Shown piece after piece: positions 48,791 to 56,805 of a DNA stretch of 64,000 nt; position 1 is the stretch's first letter; each line of letters opens with the position of its first letter. Under the pieces are notes generated by a model. It was not told where the DNA came from. It worked only from the letters and a program-made list of their open reading frames with translations, and ran no database searches. Made by a program: the position numbers and the translations under genes. The stretch comes from Xanthomonas vesicatoria ATCC 35937 (GTDB lineage: Bacteria > Pseudomonadota > Gammaproteobacteria > Xanthomonadales > Xanthomonadaceae), in the NCBI RefSeq assembly GCF_001908725.1, contig NZ_CP018725.1, positions 4,650,001 to 4,714,000 on the forward strand, in the 5' to 3' direction.

Positions 48791-48802
48791 ATTGCATGCC
48801 GA

Positions 48803-49618
48803 TTACTCGGCAGCCGGTGCCGCAGGTGCGTCAGCCTTCTTCTCGGCGGCCTTCTTGGCCGGAGCGCGACGGCCCTTGCCTTCGTCGCCGGCTTCGGCCG
48901 AGAACTCTTCTTCGCGAACTGACGCCGAGTTCGGCGCAGCAGCCTTGCCTTCCAGCACTGCATCGGCAGCGGCACGTGCGTACAGCTGCACGGCACGGAT
49001 GGCGTCGTCGTTACCCGGGATGGCGTAGTCGACCAGGGCCGGATCGTAGTTGGTGTCGACCACCGCGATCACCGGGATGCCGAGCTTCTTGGCTTCCTTG
49101 ATGGCGATGTCTTCATGGCCGATATCGATCACGAAGATCGCGTCGGGCAGGCGGTTCATTTCCTTGATGCCGCCCAGCGACGCGTCCAGCTTTTCGCGCT
49201 CGCGACGCAGGCCCAGCACTTCGTGCTTGACCAGCTTTTCGAAGGTGCCGTCGGTTTCAGCGGCTTCCAGTTCCTTCAGGCGGGCGACCGACTGCTTGAC
49301 GGTACGGAAGTTGGTCAGCGTGCCGCCCAGCCAGCGCTGGGTCATGAACGGCATGTTGCAACGCTCGGCTTCTTCCTTGATCGACTCGCGCGCGCTGCGC
49401 TTGGTGCCCAGGAACAGCACGGTGCCGCGCTTCTGCGCGATCGAGGAGAGGAAGTTCATCGCGTCGTTGAAGAGCGGAACGGTCTTCTCGAGGTTGATGA
49501 TGTGGATCTTGCCGCGCGCGCCGAAGATGTACGGCGCCATCTTGGGGTTCCAGTAGCAGGTCCGGTGGCCGAAATGGACGCCGGCTTCCAGCATCTGACG
49601 CATGGTGACCTGAGGCAT
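48803..49618 (-). CDS. rpsB: 30S ribosomal protein S2
   Basis: 271 residues, with a normal S2 core ([78 protein letters not shown]) plus a Lys/Ala-rich C-terminal tail. Start ATG 49618 is the family start. It is read from a strong promoter at 49867-49895 through a leader of about 240 bases. Confidence 0.99.
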   Translation of the reverse strand: MPQVTMRQMLEAGVHFGHRTCYWNPKMAPYIFGARGKIHIINLEKTVPLFNDAMNFLSSIAQKRGTVLFLGTKRSARESIKEEAERCNMPFMTQRWLGGTLTNFRTVKQSVARLKELEAAETDGTFEKLVKHEVLGLRREREKLDASLGGIKEMNRLPDAIFVIDIGHEDIAIKEAKKLGIPVIAVVDTNYDPALVDYAIPGNDDAIRAVQLYARAAADAVLEGKAAAPNSASVREEEFSAEAGDEGKGRRAPAKKAAEKKADAPAAPAAE

Positions 49619-49860
49619 TGAAAAACTCCTGATAGCGGAATCGCCGTGCGCGGCTTGTTGTTGAAAAGTCCGCACATGGATGCGCGGGCTGTTGCGAGGG
49701 ACTCGCATCAAATCGCACAAGATTCCGGGGTTGGGCTTCCCTGTTGCCTCCGCGACGAACCCTCTAGTGAGGGCACCCCGGCACGGATGGCGGCAGCAGG
49801 TGTGGATTCGTCGGTGACGTCCGACGTGAACGACGCAATGCGCGAGAGACGCAAAACAGC
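49619..49860 (-). promoter_or_regulatory. long rpsB 5' leader
   Basis: About 240 bases separate the predicted transcription start from the rpsB start codon, with no gene inside. It contains a hairpin-forming stretch (gccctcactagagggttcgt on the minus strand). Long rpsB leaders that respond to excess S2 are known in gammaproteobacteria, so autoregulation is plausible but not shown. Confidence 0.55.
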
Positions 49861-49866
49861 CGGCGG

Positions 49867-49895
49867 AGTATAGCCGGCAGCCCGGTCATGTGCAA
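49867..49895 (-). promoter_or_regulatory. sigma-70 promoter of rpsB-tsf
   Basis: On the minus strand TTGCAC (49895-49890) is separated by exactly 17 bases from TATACT (49872-49867), an almost perfect housekeeping promoter. It lies between the rpsB leader and the downstream end of the pilus operon. Confidence 0.8.
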
Positions 49896-49934
49896 TCTGC
49901 ACGGCTGGCTCGGAACCAACAGCGCATAGATGCT

Positions 49935-50636
49935 TCAGGGCTGCAGGGTGAGCGTGGTTTCGGTGTCGCTGTTGATGCGTGCCACGAACCGGCCAAGACC
50001 GAAAGCGAGATTGGCCGGGAGCTGCCACTCCCGGGTCTGGCCCGGCAGGACGTAGCCGGCAAGATCGTCACGGATGCTGCGCCGGCTACCGCTTGCGTCG
50101 ATAAACGCCAGGTCGGCCAGGCGTGCGTGGTGCACACCGGCGTTGTGGATGCGCAGGGTTTGGAGGCCTCCCTGGGCGGAAAGAGTCGCCTGCAGTTGCG
50201 GGTGCGGCTCGCCGGGGTTGCTGGGCATCGCAAATACGGGCGTGGAGTACCGCAACAGCTCGGTTTCGTCGCCGATGGCGTGCTGGGTCACCACCAGCCG
50301 ATAGCTGTCTTCGGTCGAGGCGGGACTTGGGCCGAGGCGGATGACGCGTAACAGCTGACGGCCCTGCGGCGGGATTTCGAATTGGCTAGGGCTAACGGTG
50401 GCGCCGGTGGCCGGCTCCAGCAGTTCGCGCTCGCCGTCCTGGCGCCAGTGATAAAGCTTGGCATCGGCGCGCCACGGTTGCGCTGCCTGGTTGTAAAGCC
50501 AGACGGCTGCCTGGTTGCTGTCGGCCGGGATTTGCGCGGTGGTCGGGGCGATGGCGATTTCGGTCGCGGCGGCCGTGCCGGCCATGCATAGCAGGCCCAG
50601 CAGCAGCCAACTTGAGCGCGGGCGGGTAGCGGCCAT
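49935..50636 (-). CDS. second fimbrial chaperone of the pilus operon
   Basis: 233 residues, PapD-like two-domain periplasmic chaperone with signal peptide (SWLLLGLLCMAGTAAA). Conserved strands are seen in AAVWLYNQAAQPWRADAKLY, RQLLRVIRLGP, and a C-terminal domain with GYVLPGQTREWQLP. The tail AFGLGRFVARINSDTETTLT resembles that of the first chaperone of the same operon. It is the last gene, two bases after the small pilin-like gene. Confidence 0.85.
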   Translation of the reverse strand: MAATRPRSSWLLLGLLCMAGTAAATEIAIAPTTAQIPADSNQAAVWLYNQAAQPWRADAKLYHWRQDGERELLEPATGATVSPSQFEIPPQGRQLLRVIRLGPSPASTEDSYRLVVTQHAIGDETELLRYSTPVFAMPSNPGEPHPQLQATLSAQGGLQTLRIHNAGVHHARLADLAFIDASGSRRSIRDDLAGYVLPGQTREWQLPANLAFGLGRFVARINSDTETTLTLQP

Positions 50637-50638
50637 GG

Positions 50639-50974
50639 TCAGAATGCGATCGTCGTGATGCGTGCCCCACCGTTGGGCATAGGCCCTGCGAGTACGCTGG
50701 CTTCCTGGCCGTTGCTGGTGGTCGTTGGGGTGTCGAGGCTACGCGAGGGCTGTGCGACCGCAAACGGTGTACCGCGCGAGCAACTGGCGCGCGGTGGTGT
50801 GGTGCGCAGCTCGCAACCACTGAGTAGGCGCAGGCCGATATGCAGGCTGGAGTTGTCCGGGCCGCGGTTGTTGGTCGCGTTGGCTGCAGCGGCGCCGCCA
50901 ACGAGGGCAACAAGCGAGAGGCACCTTAGGAAGTTGACCGGCGTCATGAAGGCAATCGTTTGCATTGGAGACAT
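50639..50974 (-). CDS. short secreted pilin-like protein
   Basis: 111 residues. The signal peptide lies in FLRCLSLVALVGGAAAANA. The mature part has SSLHIGLRLLSGCELRTTPP, like the first strand of a spore-coat-U pilin, two further Cys features (SCSRGTPF), and an end GGARITTIAF. It is much shorter than a full SCPU domain, so it may be a minimal or degenerate subunit. Start ATG 50974 is used; ATG 50947 would give a more usual signal peptide. It lies between the two-domain pilin and the second chaperone. Confidence 0.6.
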   Translation of the reverse strand: MSPMQTIAFMTPVNFLRCLSLVALVGGAAAANATNNRGPDNSSLHIGLRLLSGCELRTTPPRASCSRGTPFAVAQPSRSLDTPTTTSNGQEASVLAGPMPNGGARITTIAF

Positions 50975-51013
50975 TACAGATAGCGACGCCCCCGCTGCGA
51001 ACTTAATTAACGC

Positions 51014-52048
51014 TCAGTAAGTGATCGAGACGGTCACCGTGTCGGTATAGGCGCCGGCAATGGGGAGCTGGGGCGCCGGCGCGCGACCATAGACCGTCAC
51101 CGTCTGCGCGACGCCGGTGCCGGTGCCGGCAAGGGTGTCTACCCCAATCGTGGTGCCCCAGCGGTTACTGCGGCCGGCGTCCTTGTAGAGCTCGTAGGTA
51201 ATGAAGTTGGCGCTGGTGGCGTGGCGCATGCGGCGGGCGCCGCCGCTGGCGTTGGCGCCGACGTCCAGACCGATGTTCCAGGCGGTGCGGTTTGTGCAGG
51301 CCAGGCTGATGGTGGAGCTGCGGTCGATCTGGGTATCGATGCTGCCGGCGATGCTGCCGAAGTCCAGATCGGTGGTGACATAGGTGTTGCAGCGCGCCGG
51401 GACTGTGGCCGACGCGGTGAAGGGAAATGCATTGCTGGCGGTCTTGGCGCCGCTGCCGCCGGTCGTGCAATTGGCCGGGGTCGGCGGGACGCCGATGATG
51501 CTTTCGTTATAGGCGTAGCGCAGCACGGTGTCGGCGCCCCCGAAATTACTGGTGTGATTGCCGGTCGACAGGATCTGGTTCGCGGGAATGCGCCCGTACA
51601 ACGTGATGCTGGTCGTCAGCGAGCCGCCGGTGATCACCGGAACGCCGTAAGACAGCGTCAGCAGGCCTGGCGACGGGCTTGCCGACCCGATGGCTCCCCA
51701 GACCTGGGTGCGTGCGGCATCCTTGTAGATCTGGAAGTCCAGGCTGTCGCTGGTGGCGTTTAGCATGCGACGCGGGGCATACAGTCCATTGCTGGAGCTG
51801 CCGGGCCCGAGATGCAGGCACAGGCTCACCTGCGCATACCCCAGAACGCTGAGCGCGGCGGTCGCGCAGGAGACGTTGAGCGTGGCGACCGCATCGGTCG
51901 TGCCATTGGCCGCGACATTGCCGAAGGCCATTGGCGTCCCTAGCGTGACCGTGCAGGTGGTGTCGGCCCGCGCGTGCTGGCTGGGTGCCAGCCACAGGCT
52001 GCAGAAGGCCAATACAAGCAGGAGCCGCCAGCGTCTCGATTGCGTCAT
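51014..52048 (-). CDS. two-domain spore-coat-U (SCPU) protein, probable pilus tip adhesin
   Basis: 344 residues with a signal peptide (LLLVLAFCSLWLAPSQHARA). Two SCPU domains in tandem: the first starts TTCTVTLGTPMAFGNVAANG, the second CNTYVTTDLDFGSIAGSID and ends with the donor-strand-like YTDTVTVSITY. In Csu-type pili a two-domain SCPU protein (CsuE) is the tip. The stop of the usher overlaps its start by four bases. Confidence 0.85.
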   Translation of the reverse strand: MTQSRRWRLLLVLAFCSLWLAPSQHARADTTCTVTLGTPMAFGNVAANGTTDAVATLNVSCATAALSVLGYAQVSLCLHLGPGSSSNGLYAPRRMLNATSDSLDFQIYKDAARTQVWGAIGSASPSPGLLTLSYGVPVITGGSLTTSITLYGRIPANQILSTGNHTSNFGGADTVLRYAYNESIIGVPPTPANCTTGGSGAKTASNAFPFTASATVPARCNTYVTTDLDFGSIAGSIDTQIDRSSTISLACTNRTAWNIGLDVGANASGGARRMRHATSANFITYELYKDAGRSNRWGTTIGVDTLAGTGTGVAQTVTVYGRAPAPQLPIAGAYTDTVTVSITY

Positions 52049-54459
52049 GGCGAGGGCTCCGCCATGCAGCGGAGCGGGCCAACCCGCGCAATGCCGCCGG
52101 CATCGGCTGGATACGCGAACTGCGCAATGCAGCGGCCTTCGGTCAATTCCACCAGGATGCGGTTGTCGTTCTGCAGATTGTCCAGATAGGTTTCGCCGTC
52201 GTAGCCGACCACCACACGCTCGGCATCGCCTTGGCGCTGCGCCACGCTGCCTACCGGCACCGGGTCGCCGTTTGCGTCATGCAGGACGATCACCGCAGCG
52301 CGCACGCGGGTGATGCCAAACCGCACCGCTACCCCGGATTGCTGACGCGGCGTCACCGTGGTGTCGACGCGATCCACGCGCAGATCCGCCGGCAGGCTCA
52401 GCGTATCGATCGATAGTTGGTTGCGCTGCCACGATTGCAATGGCGTCACCAACAAGGTGCCGCGTGCATCGGTGACGCCGATCAAACGATTCTCCAGCCG
52501 AACCGGAATGCCGGCTTGACCGTCGGTGGACACCACTGCGAACGCATCCTGGACGTCGCGCGCCGCAAAGCTGCGGCCGTCCATCCACACCAGGCTGCCG
52601 CTGGCGCTGGCGTAGCCGAACTTGTTGCCGTCCTGGGTGGCCAAGCCAAAGTTGTAGCGGCCGATGCGGTTCAACCAGCCCAACTCGGCCAGCCCGCCGC
52701 TGGCATCGTCGCCACCGCGTGCCTGTACGCGCCAGCCAATGCCGCCCAGGTCGCCGTCGCCGGGCAGCGGCTGACTGACATCGGCCACAAACCCGGTGCG
52801 ATTGCCGTTGCGCTGCATCGAAGCGCTGGCCTGACGCAACTCGCCGAAGGTGGTCGACAGCGACAGATACAGGCTGCGGTCACTGTGAATATCCAGGTTC
52901 TGGTTGCCGGACAGGTTGGCCGCCCAATTGCGCCCGAAGCTGCGCGACCAGAACACACTGGCATAGCGCGAGGTATCGCCTTGCGGATAGCTCAGACGCA
53001 CATAGCTGGTGCCGAGCGAACCGATCGGATCGATATTGACGCCGAACGCAGCGCGGTCGCTGACGCGTGCCGGCAGACTGCCCTGCAATGCGCCAAGGTC
53101 GCGGTAATCGCCGTGGGTGCGCTGGGTCCCCAGATTGATGTTGAAGCGCCGGTTATTCCAGGCGTAACCCAGCACGTACTGCCCGCCGCGCAGCGCATGC
53201 ATCCGGCTGTGGGCATAGGCTGCATTGAATACGCCGCCAGGGCCGAGCAGCCAAACCCCTCCAGCACCGGCGTTGATCACGCCGCCGCCAGCTTCAGTGT
53301 GCGCCTCGATGGTGAAATCGTCGCGCAGGCCCTTGCGCAGGCTGGCGCTGGCAACCGGCTGCGAGGCATAGGAAAACGAGCGCACGCCGTAATCGCGGCG
53401 CAGATGGCCGATGCCGGCCGACCACTCGGAAATACCACGTGCCAGCAGCTGCGGGGTGCCATAAAACGCGAAGTCCAGCCGGCGTATCTGGCCGAACGCA
53501 TCGGTCACCACGATCTGTGCCTGCCCGGTGCCGCTGATGCCTGGCTGTGCCGCCAGCTGAAACGGCCCCGCCGGCACCTGGCCGCTGTATTGGCGCAGCC
53601 CGTCGACATACAACTCCACCGTGGAAGGCACTGCCGCTTCGCCCAGAAAGCTGGGCGTTGGGGTCAGTACGCGATAGGGCTGCAGCGCGTAGTTGCGGCC
53701 GATCTGCACGCCGCCCAGGCGTAGCGAACGGCTCCAGTCAACGAAGCCGCTGTAAAAATCACCCACCCGCAGGCTAGTGGCGCTGTCGGGGAAATCCATT
53801 TGCCAGGCGCTGTCCAGGCGCACCGCCTCGCTGCGCCAGCGTTGGTCCTGCTGGCGGTCGTAGGCCAGGAAAACGGCCGTGGTATCGAACATGCCGCGGC
53901 CCAGGCCGAAGCCGCGCAGCTCGGTTGCCAATGACATGCTGCTGGCACCGGCATTGCGCGTGGCATAGAAGTCGTAATTGAGCAGGATGCCTGGCGATGC
54001 GGTGGCATTGGGCGGGGCGACTTCTTCCGGCTTGAGGATTGTGGTGGACAGCGACAGCTGCGCTAGTGGCACCTGCAGCGCGAGTCGCTGCAGCGCAGCG
54101 TCGTAGCGCACTTCCACATCCGGCAGCAGATCCAGATCGACCAATGCGTCCGGTGCGCGATCGGCCAGGATGAAGCCGAGTTTGCGCAGCGTTTCCACCG
54201 AGCCGCGCAGATGGCCATCGACCAGTTCGAACGGCGCCAGGCCGCGATCAGCCTGATTCAGGGTGACATCCAGATACAGCAACTGCGGCTGTGTGGCAGC
54301 GGCCTGTGCACTCTGGTCGGGCAACGATGCGACATCGGCCAGGTCCCCGGCCATGGCGTTCGCCCACCCGGTGGCGGCCGCCAGGAGCGTCATCGCCAGC
54401 CGAGCCGCATCACGGCGCCGCAGGCGCGTCCAGCAGGATGCGTTCGTCAGCCTCACCAT
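52045..54459 (-). CDS. outer-membrane usher protein (FimD/PapC family)
   Basis: 804 residues. It threads pilin subunits through the outer membrane. The N-terminal domain follows a signal peptide (MTLLAAATGWANAMA). Barrel strands include GILLNYDFYATRNAGASSM and LRVGDFYSGFVDWSRSLRLG. The plug region has FELVDGHLRGSVETLRKLGF upstream, and C-terminal domains include GIPVRLENRLIGVTDARG and LHDANGDPVPVGSVAQ. It overlaps the first chaperone gene by 50 bases. Confidence 0.93.
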   Translation of the reverse strand: MVRLTNASCWTRLRRRDAARLAMTLLAAATGWANAMAGDLADVASLPDQSAQAAATQPQLLYLDVTLNQADRGLAPFELVDGHLRGSVETLRKLGFILADRAPDALVDLDLLPDVEVRYDAALQRLALQVPLAQLSLSTTILKPEEVAPPNATASPGILLNYDFYATRNAGASSMSLATELRGFGLGRGMFDTTAVFLAYDRQQDQRWRSEAVRLDSAWQMDFPDSATSLRVGDFYSGFVDWSRSLRLGGVQIGRNYALQPYRVLTPTPSFLGEAAVPSTVELYVDGLRQYSGQVPAGPFQLAAQPGISGTGQAQIVVTDAFGQIRRLDFAFYGTPQLLARGISEWSAGIGHLRRDYGVRSFSYASQPVASASLRKGLRDDFTIEAHTEAGGGVINAGAGGVWLLGPGGVFNAAYAHSRMHALRGGQYVLGYAWNNRRFNINLGTQRTHGDYRDLGALQGSLPARVSDRAAFGVNIDPIGSLGTSYVRLSYPQGDTSRYASVFWSRSFGRNWAANLSGNQNLDIHSDRSLYLSLSTTFGELRQASASMQRNGNRTGFVADVSQPLPGDGDLGGIGWRVQARGGDDASGGLAELGWLNRIGRYNFGLATQDGNKFGYASASGSLVWMDGRSFAARDVQDAFAVVSTDGQAGIPVRLENRLIGVTDARGTLLVTPLQSWQRNQLSIDTLSLPADLRVDRVDTTVTPRQQSGVAVRFGITRVRAAVIVLHDANGDPVPVGSVAQRQGDAERVVVGYDGETYLDNLQNDNRILVELTEGRCIAQFAYPADAGGIARVGPLRCMAEPSP

Positions 54460-55177
54460 TGATCCTTGCGACGATGGTGCCGCGGCCGAACTGCGTCAGC
54501 GGTGCGCCCAACGACCAGCGCATGGTCTGGCCCGGCAAGACATAGCCAACCAACCCGTTCAAGGCTGTCTTGGCCGTGCCATCGATTCGGTGCTGCAGAT
54601 CGGCCACCTGCGCATGCCCCGAGCCGCTGTTGCTGATCTGAATCTGCGCATTGCCGTCGGTGCCCGCTACGACCTGCGTGCTCAAGGTGGGAGTGGGCCC
54701 GGTCTTGCCGGGCGGCAGGACAAAGATTGGCACCGAGTAGCGCAATACGAACTGCATGCCCTTGCGATCGGCATCGGCGCTGGGCAGTTCATCGACGATG
54801 ATGCGGTAGCAGGCCTCCTGGTGAGTGGGTGCAGGCCCGGCGCGGATCACGCGAATCAGCTGGCGCTCGCCTGCTGCCAAGGTGCGCATCGGCGGGCTGA
54901 TCAGCAGTTCCTGGGTTGGCTCGAGCTGGTCCTGTCCATCGCGTTGGGTCCAGCGATAAGCGCGGGTCTGCACCTGTACCGGCGCGCCGCCGCTGTTGCT
55001 CAACCACAGGCCGTCGGCCGTCTGTTGCGCGCTCAACGTCAGCGAGGTCGGCGCGAGCTGCAGGCTGGCCGCCCGTGCGGACGGCAGCAGCCAGGCGTTG
55101 CCCAGCAACAGGCTCAGGGCCAGTCCGATCAGGACCAGCCACGCACGAAGGCGGGACGGCAACTGTTGCGATGGCAT
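54410..55177 (-). CDS. first fimbrial chaperone of the pilus operon
   Basis: 255 residues, PapD-like with a signal peptide (AWLVLIGLALSLLLGNAWLL). Family features are SLQLAPTSLTLSAQQTADGL, AGERQLIRVIRAGPAP with the conserved Arg, YRIIVDELPS and GYVLPGQTMRWSLG. The start ATG 55177 is preferred; a TTG at 55189 overlaps the pilin stop and is possible. It follows the major pilin and overlaps the usher. Confidence 0.88.
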   Translation of the reverse strand: MPSQQLPSRLRAWLVLIGLALSLLLGNAWLLPSARAASLQLAPTSLTLSAQQTADGLWLSNSGGAPVQVQTRAYRWTQRDGQDQLEPTQELLISPPMRTLAAGERQLIRVIRAGPAPTHQEACYRIIVDELPSADADRKGMQFVLRYSVPIFVLPPGKTGPTPTLSTQVVAGTDGNAQIQISNSGSGHAQVADLQHRIDGTAKTALNGLVGYVLPGQTMRWSLGAPLTQFGRGTIVARINGEADERILLDAPAAP

Positions 55178-55185
55178 ATGTGGGC

Positions 55186-55710
55186 TCAATAGACGATGGT
55201 CGCTGTGATGGTGTCCTGGTAACTACCGGTAGCCGGGTTGTTGACCGATGGATTGGTCACTCGGCCGTAGACCGGATAGACCTGGTTGAGACCGGTGGCC
55301 GTGCGGCTCAGAGTGTTGGTGCCGGTGGTGCTGCCCCAGACCGTGCTGCGGCCGAGATCCTGATAGAGCTGGTAGGCGATGAAGTTGTTGGTAGTGACCA
55401 GCGGGTCGGCGTTCTTCATGCGGCGGGTGGTCACGTCGTTGGCAGTGCCTGCGTTGCTACCCGCACTCAGCGCGATGTTGTAAGGCGTCAATGCGGTGCA
55501 TTGGGCCGTGACGCTACCGTTTGCGTCGGCGTTGGCAGTGGAGGTGGAGAGCACCGAGCCGAAGTCCACGTCCGTGGCGGACGCGGCGGTGATCGTGCAA
55601 GCCTTGGTGACGGCGATCTTGACGTTGAAGGTGGTGGTATCTGCTGCCGTGGCGATGCCGATGGTCGACAGCAAGCCAAGAGAGAGCAGGACAGGGCGGA
55701 CAGTGTGCAT
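55186..55710 (-). CDS. spore-coat-U (SCPU) domain major pilin
   Basis: 174 residues. Signal peptide VRPVLLSLGLLSTIGIATA, then an SCPU domain beginning TTTFNVKIAVTKACTITAAS, with a second Cys in SVTAQCTALTPYNI and the C-terminal strand SYQDTITATIVY. These are the subunits of archaic chaperone-usher (Csu-like) pili. The start at 55710 has an AAGGA box seven bases upstream. A second ATG six bases upstream is too close to it. It is the first gene of the pilus operon. Confidence 0.88.
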   Translation of the reverse strand: MHTVRPVLLSLGLLSTIGIATAADTTTFNVKIAVTKACTITAASATDVDFGSVLSTSTANADANGSVTAQCTALTPYNIALSAGSNAGTANDVTTRRMKNADPLVTTNNFIAYQLYQDLGRSTVWGSTTGTNTLSRTATGLNQVYPVYGRVTNPSVNNPATGSYQDTITATIVY

Positions 55711-56028
55711 GGACATTTCCTTGACCGGTCGGGTCTGTGGTGACGCGACAAGGTGTCGCTCCCCCTGCAATGCATCCGCTGTGCCAAACATAACTGCGAA
55801 TTCATCATCTATCTAGGTGTTTGGATTGACTCTTTCCCTCGATCTGGGATGTCTTGCGGATGACTCCGCTTGCGCAAAAGTTGACGCGAGATGAGCTGCG
55901 TCACACATGAATAGGCGGTGCCGTCGGTTTCCTGTTGTCACGCTCGCTTAACGCGCCGGCATTGCGTCGTGCAAAAAACGCCGACGCGGGTCGTTCAGAT
56001 TCAGCCCGGATCGGCGATAATCGTCGTC
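55711..56028. other. AT-richer divergent intergenic region between the pilus operon and map
   Basis: 318 bases, no gene. The part around 55785-55850 is clearly richer in A and T than its surroundings and probably holds the pilus promoter. No perfect -35/-10 pair was found for either direction. Confidence 0.5.
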
Positions 56029-56805
56029 ATGAGCGTCAATCTGAAAACCAAAGAAGAAATCGAACTGATGCGCGTCGCCGGTCGCCTGGCCGCCGAGGTG
56101 CTCGACATCGTTGGCCCCCACGTCAAGCCGGGCGTCACCACTGCCGAGCTCGACCGCATCTGCCACGATTACATCGTCAACGTGCAGGGCACCATTCCTG
56201 CCAATGTCGGCTACCGCGGCTTCCCCAAGAGCGTCTGCACTTCGGTCAACAACGTGATCTGTCACGGCATCCCGAGCGCGGCCAAGATCTTGAAGGACGG
56301 CGATATCGTCAATATCGATGTCACCGTCATCAAGGACGGCTGGCACGGCGACACCAGCCGCATGTATTACGTGGGCACGCCATCGGTGATGGCCAAGCGT
56401 TTGGTGGATACCACGTATGAGGCGATGTGGCGCGGTATCCGCGCGGTCAAGCCGGGTGCCACGCTGGGCGATGTGGGCCACGCGATCCAGAAGTTTGCCG
56501 AAGCCGAGCGCTTCAGCGTGGTGCGCGACTACTGCGGCCACGGCATCGGCAAGGTCTACCACGACGAGCCGCAGGTGATGCATTACGGTCGTCCGGGCGA
56601 AGGGTTGGTGCTCAAGCCGGGCATGACCTTCACCATCGAGCCCATGATCAACGAAGGCACCTATCACCATAAGACGCTGCCCGATGGCTGGACCGTGGTG
56701 ACCAAGGACCGCAAGTTGTCGGCGCAGTGGGAGCACATGGTCGCGGTGACCGAAGACGGCGTCGATGTGCTGACGCTGTCGGCCAATTCGCCCGCGCCGG
56801 TATGA
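56029..56805 (+). CDS. map: methionine aminopeptidase type I
   Basis: 258 residues. It removes N-terminal Met. Metal ligands: Asp in GDIVNIDVTVIKDGWHGDTS, His in YCGHGIGKVYHDEP, Glu in FTIEPMINEGTY and Glu in AQWEHMVAVTEDG. The start ATG 56029 (MSVNLKTKEEIELMRVAGRL) is the family start. It overlaps glnD by four bases. Confidence 0.99.
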   Translation: MSVNLKTKEEIELMRVAGRLAAEVLDIVGPHVKPGVTTAELDRICHDYIVNVQGTIPANVGYRGFPKSVCTSVNNVICHGIPSAAKILKDGDIVNIDVTVIKDGWHGDTSRMYYVGTPSVMAKRLVDTTYEAMWRGIRAVKPGATLGDVGHAIQKFAEAERFSVVRDYCGHGIGKVYHDEPQVMHYGRPGEGLVLKPGMTFTIEPMINEGTYHHKTLPDGWTVVTKDRKLSAQWEHMVAVTEDGVDVLTLSANSPAPV

